Of a stretch of DNA of 11,664 bases, positions 7,568 through 11,664 are shown piece by piece. The notes beneath the pieces are model-generated. The model was not told the origin of the DNA, ran no database searches, and saw only the letters and a list, made by a program, of their open reading frames with translations. Position 1 is the stretch's first letter. The number at the start of each line of letters is the position of its first letter. This DNA is from Nitrosomonadales bacterium (GTDB taxonomy: Bacteria > Pseudomonadota > Gammaproteobacteria > Burkholderiales > SG8-41): NCBI GenBank assembly GCA_009885185.1, contig VFLF01000553.1, positions 1 to 11,664 of the forward strand, written 5' to 3'. The translations under genes were made by a program, and so were the position numbers.

Positions 7568-7809
7568 TTCGCCGGTTTTCCGTAAAACGCATCGGCCAAT
7601 TCAGATGGCAAGGTATCGAAATCGTCCGCCATTTTGACTTTGCCTGACCAGGTGCCGCCCAGTCTGCGGGGCGAGGTATCGTGCTGGTAGGGAACGAGCA
7701 TGGCGACCGGCTTGCCTGCTTTGCCGATGATGATTTTGTGTCCCTTTTCGACTTGTGCAATCAGGGAGGAAAGACTGCTTTTAGCTTCCGAGATATTGGT
7801 GATCTGCAT
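7564..7809 (-). CDS. Phd/YefM family antitoxin
   Basis: This 81-residue antitoxin has an N-terminal Phd/YefM fold beginning MQITNISEAKSSLSSLIAQV, followed by GKPVAMLVPY (about 32-41), the usual dimer and DNA-binding part. The C-terminal toxin-binding tail RRLGGTWSGKVKMADDFDTL then PSELADAFYG is typical of antitoxins paired with PIN toxins in this family. AGAGGAG lies upstream of the ATG. It is the first gene of a two-gene operon and overlaps the toxin by 4 nt. Proteins of this type repress their own promoter together with the toxin. The candidate promoter just upstream has a spacer of three ACCAG repeats, a plausible operator. Confidence 0.92.
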   Translation of the reverse strand: MQITNISEAKSSLSSLIAQVEKGHKIIIGKAGKPVAMLVPYQHDTSPRRLGGTWSGKVKMADDFDTLPSELADAFYGKPAK

Positions 7810-7829
7810 GATTTAGGATCTCCTCTTTT

Positions 7830-7858
7830 TAGATAGTCTGGTCTGGTCTGGTTGTAAA
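7830..7858 (-). promoter_or_regulatory. Candidate toxin-antitoxin promoter with ACCAG-repeat spacer
   Basis: On the minus strand TTTACA (7858-7853, five of six matches to TTGACA) is followed by a 17-nt spacer and TATCTA (7835-7830, a weak -10). The spacer consists of three tandem ACCAG units plus AC. The transcription start would be near 7823, followed by AGAGGAG and the antitoxin ATG at 7809. The repeats may be the site bound by the Phd-like antitoxin. The hexamers and spacing are seen directly; regulation is inferred. Confidence 0.5.
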
Positions 7859-7990
7859 ATTTAATCCCAGTCTGCCGATGGCACCGGAAAACATATTTCG
7901 ATAAACAATAAAAATACAATAAAAACAAATACTTATGTAAATTTACTCACGATGCCACATCCTCGGTAAACCACTCGTCGGCCCGCGCCC
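7859..7990. other. AT-rich non-coding spacer between the toxin-antitoxin pair and Bug remnant
   Basis: These 132 bases hold no coding signal. The stretch from about 7891 to 7946 is strongly AT-rich (runs such as ACAATAAAAACAAATACTTA), unlike the GC-rich surroundings. It forms the junction between the toxin-antitoxin cassette and a Bug gene that has lost its 5' part. A stop codon (7967-7969) closes the Bug remnant's frame upstream. Confidence 0.5.
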
Positions 7991-8191
7991 TTGCAAACCC
8001 CGTCGGCGATAGCCGCACGCCTCAGCAACGAAATCGCGAAAATGGCGAAGCACCCGGATTACCGCGAGCCTGCAGCAGTGCAGGGGCTGAAACTGGTGGG
8101 CAGCACGCCGCAGGAACTCGATGCCTACATCCGCACGCAAATTGCCCGGTTTGCCAAGGTGGTGAAGGCGACGGGGCTGCGGGTGGATTAG
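7991..8191 (+). pseudogene. 3' remnant of a Bug/TctC family gene
   Basis: This frame gives about 66 residues matching only the C-terminal part of a Bug protein: TPSAIAARLSNEIAKM, then GSTPQELDAYIRTQIARFAK and VVKATGLRVD at the stop. Intact family members are about 320 residues, so roughly the first four fifths are missing. A stop lies in frame at 7967-7969, and no signal peptide, Shine-Dalgarno or ATG precedes it; TTG at 7991 is only the first formal start. The C-terminus differs in sequence from those of the three neighbouring Bug genes, so it is the rest of a separate paralogue rather than a partial copy of one of them. The missing part is replaced by AT-rich spacer next to the toxin-antitoxin pair. 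Confidence 0.8.
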
Positions 8192-8247
8192 TATCGATCT
8201 ACCGCGCCGCAAACCTGTTAACGATAGCAACGATAGGAAGAATCGCC

Positions 8248-9129
8248 ATGAAAATTTCCTCAAAATTTCTCACAGCCGCAACGCTCGCAACCTTGGCTTG
8301 CGCTACCGCATCCGCACAGCAATATCCCTCCAAGCCCGTGCGCATCGTCGTGCCGTTCCCCGCAGGCGGTTCTTTTGACGTCACCGCGCGCATCGTCGCG
8401 CAGCGCATGCAGATGGGGCAAAACGTGCTGGTGGAAAACCGCCCCGGCGGCGGTACCGTGATCGGCACGGAATATGTCGCGCGCCAGCCGGGTGACGGCT
8501 ACACCATCCTGTCGATTGGGCCGAGTTTTACCATGCATCACGCGGTGCGCAGCAAAGTGCCGTTCGACACCGACAAAGATTTCAAGGCCGTGGCGCAGGC
8601 GATGGGACTGACGATGGTCGTCGCCGTCAATCCATCGCTGCCGGTCAAAAGCATCAAGGAATATCTCGCGCTCGCCCGCGCGCGGCCGGGCGAAATCAGC
8701 TACGGCACCTCCGGCCCCGGCACCAGCCATAACATGCTCGGCGAGGCGTTAAAGCTCGTGCAAAAAGTAAACATCGTGCATACGCCGTATCAGGGCGAAG
8801 TTCCAGCCGTGACGGCGGCAGTGGGCGGCCACATCACCGGCGTGCTGGTGAATCTGTTTTCGGTCGCGCCGTTTATGAAGAACGGCAGGCTGCGCGGGCT
8901 GGCGGTGACCAGCGTCGAACGCGATGCGCTGGTGCCGGATGTGCCGACCGCGCGCGAAGCCGGCGTGCCTGAAATCGAAGCGATCAACTGGAACGGTTAC
9001 GTGGTGCATGCCACTACGCCGCCGGCGGTGATCTCGCGGCTGAACGCCGAAATAAATAAGGTATTGACCACGCCCGATGTGCGAGCTGATGCGTTCGCAG
9101 GGCATGATCGCGGCGGCGGGTTCCGTTGA
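8248..9129 (+). CDS. Bug/TctC family substrate-binding protein, truncated by frameshift
   Basis: The open frame encodes 293 residues of a Bug protein. A signal peptide ending ASA|QQ (after about residue 23) is followed by YPSKPVRIVVPFPAGGSFD, VENRPGGGTVIGTEYVA, SYGTSGPGTSHNMLGEALKL and HTPYQGEVPAVTAAVGG. From about codon 278 the reading leaves the family pattern (ADAFAGHDRGGGFR) and stops. The correct C-terminus continues in the next frame to 9208. Either a 2-nt loss or a 1-nt gain near 9082 explains this. AGGAAG precedes the ATG at 8248. If the frameshift is real, the protein lacks its last helices, which close the second lobe, and is probably not functional. It could also be a sequencing error. 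Confidence 0.85.
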   Translation: MKISSKFLTAATLATLACATASAQQYPSKPVRIVVPFPAGGSFDVTARIVAQRMQMGQNVLVENRPGGGTVIGTEYVARQPGDGYTILSIGPSFTMHHAVRSKVPFDTDKDFKAVAQAMGLTMVVAVNPSLPVKSIKEYLALARARPGEISYGTSGPGTSHNMLGEALKLVQKVNIVHTPYQGEVPAVTAAVGGHITGVLVNLFSVAPFMKNGRLRGLAVTSVERDALVPDVPTAREAGVPEIEAINWNGYVVHATTPPAVISRLNAEINKVLTTPDVRADAFAGHDRGGGFR

Positions 9130-9208
9130 ACAGTTTGCCGCGCTGCTGAAGTCGGATGGGGCGCGGTATAGCCGGATTGCGCGTGAGGCGAATGTAAGGC
9201 TGGATTGA
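9083..9208 (+). pseudogene. Out-of-frame 3' end of the frameshifted Bug gene
   Basis: In the +1 frame relative to the gene starting at 8248, the sequence reads ELMRSQGMIAAAGSVEQFAA and on to REANVRLD and a TGA at 9206-9208. Joined after TTPDVR this restores the normal Bug C-terminus and a total of about 320 residues, the usual family length. A GTG CGC GAG reading would need two bases (one CG) that are missing at about 9082. Confidence 0.82.
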
Positions 9209-9236
9209 TTTGCACAATCTTACATGCAAGCGTTAG

Positions 9237-9247
9237 AAGGAGGTGAT
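9237..9247 (+). promoter_or_regulatory. Full-length Shine-Dalgarno site that fixes the start at 9252
   Basis: AAGGAGGTGAT is an 11-base perfect complement to the conserved 3' end of bacterial 16S rRNA. The GTG at 9243 and the ATG at 9246, both in frame, lie inside it and cannot be used with it. The ATG at 9252 has 8 nt of spacing from GGAGG and is the likely start. Confidence 0.8.
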
Positions 9248-9251
9248 GAAT

Positions 9252-10229
9252 ATGGATACGACAGTCAGAACCGCGTTTGCATTTTTCATTTTGGCGGGCG
9301 GCGTTACCTATGCTGGCTTGACCGCGGCGCAAGGTTATCCTGTGCGTCCCATACGCATGATCGTGCCATTCTCCCCGGGCGGCGCCACGGATGTCCCTGG
9401 GCGCATTGTCGCGCAAAAATTATCTGAATATCTGGGTCAACAAATCGTGGTGGATAACCGCCCTGGTGCGGGCGGCGTAATCGGCACCGAGACGGTAGCC
9501 ACCGCGCAGCCCGACGGTTACACCATATTGATGACGGCGGCGCCATTCGCAATCAGCGCAGGCATATACCGCAAGTTGCCCTACAATCCGGTGAAAGACT
9601 TCACGCCGGTGATGCAGTTTGGTTCCGCACCCAACACGCTGGTCGCACATGCTTCGCTGCCAGCGAAATCGGTGCAGGAGTTGATAACACTCGCAAAGTC
9701 GCAGCCGGGCAAGATTGATTGGGCATCGTCAGGTACCGGCGGCGCACAGCACTTGTTTGGCGCGATGTTCGTCTCTATGGCTGGATTGAACATGGTGCAT
9801 ATCCCATACAAAGGCAGTGGCCCCGCCACGGCTGACCTGCTCGGCGGGCAAGTCAAGGTGGGTTTTCCGGGCATTGCGATTTCTCTGCCGCATCACAAGG
9901 CGGGGCGTCTGCGCATACTGGGAGTGACCAGCGCCAAGCGCTCGCCACAGGCGCCCGATGTACCGAGCATCGCCGAAGCGGGTGTGGCCGGTTACGATGC
10001 GACAACATGGTTGGGCATCGCCGGGCTGAAAGGAATGCCACGGACCATCGTCAATCGCCTGCATACTGAAATCACCAAGGCGGTGCAATCGGCCGAGGTG
10101 CGGCAGGGATTTGCAAACGCCGGCACCGACGTGGTTGTGTCCTCTCCCGAAGCCTTCGGCGCATTCGTCGCCAGTGAAGTCGAGAAATGGGGCCGCGTGG
10201 TGCGCGAGGCCGGGGTGACGGCGAACTAA
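9252..10229 (+). CDS. Bug/TctC family tripartite tricarboxylate transporter substrate-binding protein
   Basis: This is an intact Bug protein of 325 residues from the ATG at 9252. The N-terminus is a signal peptide with a hydrophobic core (TAFAFFILAGGV) and probable cleavage before QGYP. Family blocks follow: RPIRMIVPFSPGGATD, VDNRPGAGGVIGTETVA, HIPYKGSGPATADLLGGQVK and a C-terminal SSPEAFGAFVASEVEKWGRV. The start was chosen because in-frame upstream GTG and ATG codons lie within the Shine-Dalgarno itself. It follows the frameshifted Bug gene by 43 nt after that gene's original stop and may once have been co-transcribed with it. Ligand is unknown, probably a carboxylate. No TctA or TctB gene is present in the window. 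Confidence 0.95.
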   Translation: MDTTVRTAFAFFILAGGVTYAGLTAAQGYPVRPIRMIVPFSPGGATDVPGRIVAQKLSEYLGQQIVVDNRPGAGGVIGTETVATAQPDGYTILMTAAPFAISAGIYRKLPYNPVKDFTPVMQFGSAPNTLVAHASLPAKSVQELITLAKSQPGKIDWASSGTGGAQHLFGAMFVSMAGLNMVHIPYKGSGPATADLLGGQVKVGFPGIAISLPHHKAGRLRILGVTSAKRSPQAPDVPSIAEAGVAGYDATTWLGIAGLKGMPRTIVNRLHTEITKAVQSAEVRQGFANAGTDVVVSSPEAFGAFVASEVEKWGRVVREAGVTAN

Positions 10230-10355
10230 ATCACAGGGTTTGTTACCGGCATTGTAAGGATACTGACACAGCATGCACTTCCTGACCCAAACGCCGCCGC
10301 CGGTTGTTGCGTGGCTCAGCAGGGAAGCTGTGGTAGGTCTTGCCTGCCATCGGGA
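10230..10355. other. Convergent intergenic region, no clear element
   Basis: These 126 bases lie between the convergent Bug and dehydrogenase genes. A weak stem (GGTAGG/CCTGCC, about 10332-10348) is visible, but no T-run follows on either strand, so I do not call a terminator. Confidence 0.4.
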
Positions 10356-11228
10356 TCAGCCTGGCTTCTTCCGCCGCCGCCGAATCTCCTGAATTACCAC
10401 CGAGTTATCCAACTGCCCCTCGCCATGCGCGATGCAGCTTTCGACGAGCTTCACGTATTCAGTCGCCAGCGGGAGTTCCTGCCCCACGCGCGCGGCGACT
10501 TCGTGCATGAGTTTGAAATCTTTCAGCGATTGGGTGAGCCAGGCGTGCGGGGTGAAGTCGCTTTCGACCATTTTCATGCCGCGCGTGTCCATCGCTCGTG
10601 AGTAGACCGCCGAGCCTTTCATCACGTCGAGGAAGGGTGCGAGTTCAAGTCCCATCGATTCTGCGAACGCCAAACCTTCGGCCATCACGGCGCGGTTGAG
10701 GCCGCCGACCAGGTTGACGGCGAGTTTGGCGCGGCCGCCGGAGCCTGCGGGGCCGAGATAAAAACTTTGCTTGCACAGGGAGTTGAGTATGGGGGCTGCG
10801 GCGTCCATGTCCGCGCGTTGGCCGCCTATCAATGCGACGCCGTTGCCTTTGGCGATCTGGTCGCTGTTGCCGGAGAGCGGGGACTCGACAAAGCGAATGC
10901 CGCGTTTTGCCGCGCGCGCGGCCAAGGCTTGGATACGATCCGGGTCGCAAGTGCTGGTGCAAATGATGAGGTGGTCTTTGCCGAGATTCGCGCCGTCGGG
11001 TGATTCGACGACGGATTCCACCTGATCGGTGCTGAACACCGCGAGCACGATTTGCTTGCAGCGTTCGCCGACCTCTCGCGCGGAGGCGCATGCGCTGCCG
11101 CCGATGCGTGCGAGGTTGCCGCGGCGGTCAGCGGCAATATCGAATCCGGCCACTTGAAAACCGGCTTGCAGCAGGCGCTGCGCGAGTGATGTGCCGATCA
11201 GGCCAAGGCCGATGACGCCGACAGGCAT
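10356..11228 (-). CDS. 3-hydroxyisobutyrate dehydrogenase-family NAD(P)-dependent oxidoreductase
   Basis: This 290-residue beta-hydroxyacid dehydrogenase starts with the Rossmann motif GVIGLGLIGTSLA. Residues 115-130 (ESPLSGNSDQIAKGNG) correspond to the substrate-binding SG loop, with S119-G120. GPAGSGGRAKLAVNLVGG holds the catalytic lysine K168 and N172. SLKDFKLM (234-241) is the conserved KD segment that helps bind substrate and cofactor. The C-terminus is very basic (RRRRKKPG). Such enzymes oxidise short beta-hydroxy acids, or reduce semialdehydes, with NAD(P). GGGGA lies upstream of the ATG. The next gene upstream on the same strand is a Bug protein, 162 nt away across a REP doublet, which suggests uptake and oxidation of a hydroxy acid, an inference only. 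Confidence 0.93.
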   Translation of the reverse strand: MPVGVIGLGLIGTSLAQRLLQAGFQVAGFDIAADRRGNLARIGGSACASAREVGERCKQIVLAVFSTDQVESVVESPDGANLGKDHLIICTSTCDPDRIQALAARAAKRGIRFVESPLSGNSDQIAKGNGVALIGGQRADMDAAAPILNSLCKQSFYLGPAGSGGRAKLAVNLVGGLNRAVMAEGLAFAESMGLELAPFLDVMKGSAVYSRAMDTRGMKMVESDFTPHAWLTQSLKDFKLMHEVAARVGQELPLATEYVKLVESCIAHGEGQLDNSVVIQEIRRRRKKPG

Positions 11229-11249
11229 GGTTTATTTCCCCAATGACCG

Positions 11250-11338
11250 TCGTAGCGTGCGCTTTGCGCACGAAACCGCCCGCCCAACGCGTACCTGCAA
11301 AGGCTGCCACGCTGTCGTGCGCACAGCGCACGCTACGA
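11250..11338. repeat. GTAG-type REP doublet (REPIN/BIME-like inverted repeat)
   Basis: Two 24-nt arms, 11250-11273 and 11315-11338, are inverted copies matching at 23 of 24 positions, with 41 nt between them. Each arm has GTAG (11252-11255; CTAC at 11333-11336) followed by its own palindrome: CGTGCGC/GCGCACG around a 3-nt loop (TTT or ACA). The GTAG tetranucleotide plus palindrome is the form of REP sequences mobilised by RAYT transposases. No such transposase lies in this window. It separates two minus-strand genes and, once transcribed, could fold into a long hairpin that affects downstream message levels. Confidence 0.82.
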
Positions 11339-11390
11339 GTGTTGCTTGCATATTGTTAAATGTTATAACTATTTGTTTTTAAATGATATT
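11339..11390. other. AT-rich spacer upstream of the dehydrogenase gene
   Basis: The 52 bases between the REP doublet and the Bug stop are strongly AT-rich (for example TAAATGATATTTTATTG). They may contain a promoter for the dehydrogenase gene on the minus strand, but no well-spaced -35/-10 pair stands out. Confidence 0.35.
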
Positions 11391-11664
11391 TTATTGAAGA
11401 TCGATCTTCGCCGCACGCACGATTTCGGCGAAGCGTTTGAGATCGGCTCTGAACAGTTTGTCGAATTCGGTGGGCGCTGCGGCGGCGGGTTCATAGCCAG
11501 TGCTAGTGAAGGTTTCGCGCAGTTGTGCGTTGTCGAAGGCCTTGCGCACGGCGGCGTGAAACTGATTGACTAACGCTCCCGGCAATTTGGGCGGGCCGAA
11601 CATGGCATGCCAGCCGGTGTCGAAATTAAATCCGGGCAGGCCGGCTTCGGCGAGGGTGGGCAAG
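11391..11664 (-). CDS. Bug/TctC family substrate-binding protein (partial, 5' end outside window)
   Basis: The last 90 or so codons of a Bug family gene entering from the right edge are visible. The visible part starts at PTLAEAGLPGFNFDTGW, the conserved block in lobe 2, then LPGALVNQFHAAVRKAFDNA and PTEFDKLFRADLKRFAEIVR before the stop at 11391. The in-frame TTG at 11663 is internal to the family pattern and is not the start. It is read in the same direction as the dehydrogenase gene downstream, so the two may be co-transcribed across the REP doublet. The N-terminal signal peptide should lie beyond the window. Confidence 0.92.
   Translation of the reverse strand, partial: LPTLAEAGLPGFNFDTGWHAMFGPPKLPGALVNQFHAAVRKAFDNAQLRETFTSTGYEPAAAAPTEFDKLFRADLKRFAEIVRAAKIDLQ

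Noticed and set aside
9210..9231. TTGCA/TGCAA inverted repeat before the third Bug gene
   Set aside because: The stem is only five or six bases with a long loop, too weak to call an operator or terminator.
10332..10348. GGTAGG/CCTGCC stem as terminator for the dehydrogenase gene
   Set aside because: It contains a mismatch or wobble pair and has no T-run on either strand.
1..11664. CRISPR array, tRNA, rRNA or insertion sequence
   Set aside because: No regularly spaced repeats, cloverleaf-like sequence, rRNA segment or transposase-like protein was found.

Overview
The window looks like accessory chromosome of a GC-rich betaproteobacterium, most likely order Burkholderiales. The reasons are several periplasmic binding proteins of the Bug (TctC-like) family, which are greatly expanded in that group, the dense GC-rich coding, and a REP-type inverted repeat. 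No RNA gene, CRISPR array or transposase is visible.

Left third (1-3678). A minus-strand gene string runs 2580 -> 1: a cupin with a YxLKGW-type core, a second small cupin, a larger cupin-fold protein, a DsbA/FrnE-like thioredoxin-fold protein with a CPYS active site, and the start of a carboxymuconolactone-decarboxylase-like protein whose TTG start overlaps the preceding stop. Diverging from it is an NADP-type short-chain dehydrogenase (2646-3404). The SDR overlaps tail-to-tail with a small cysteine-cluster (YkgJ-type) protein. The cupin/CMD/SDR mix suggests conversion of an oxidised or aromatic carboxylic compound; the substrate cannot be read from the sequence.

Centre (3776-7184). tex, encoding a full-length Tex/S1 RNA-binding transcription accessory protein, is followed 25 nt later by an intact Bug protein gene.

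Right half (7190-11664). A type II toxin-antitoxin pair (Phd/YefM antitoxin and PIN toxin, overlapping by 4 nt) sits on the minus strand. Beyond it are a headless Bug remnant, a Bug gene broken by a frameshift near codon 278, an intact Bug gene, a minus-strand 3-hydroxyisobutyrate-dehydrogenase-family gene, a GTAG-type REP doublet, and the 3' end of another Bug gene. No TctA or TctB membrane partner is present, so these are orphan binding proteins.

Most notable points: the toxin-antitoxin promoter candidate has a 17-nt spacer made of three ACCAG units; the REP doublet has 24-nt arms matching at 23 positions; Bug genes are decaying around the toxin-antitoxin cassette; and the cupin/SDR divergent region carries overlapping -10 hexamers on opposite strands.
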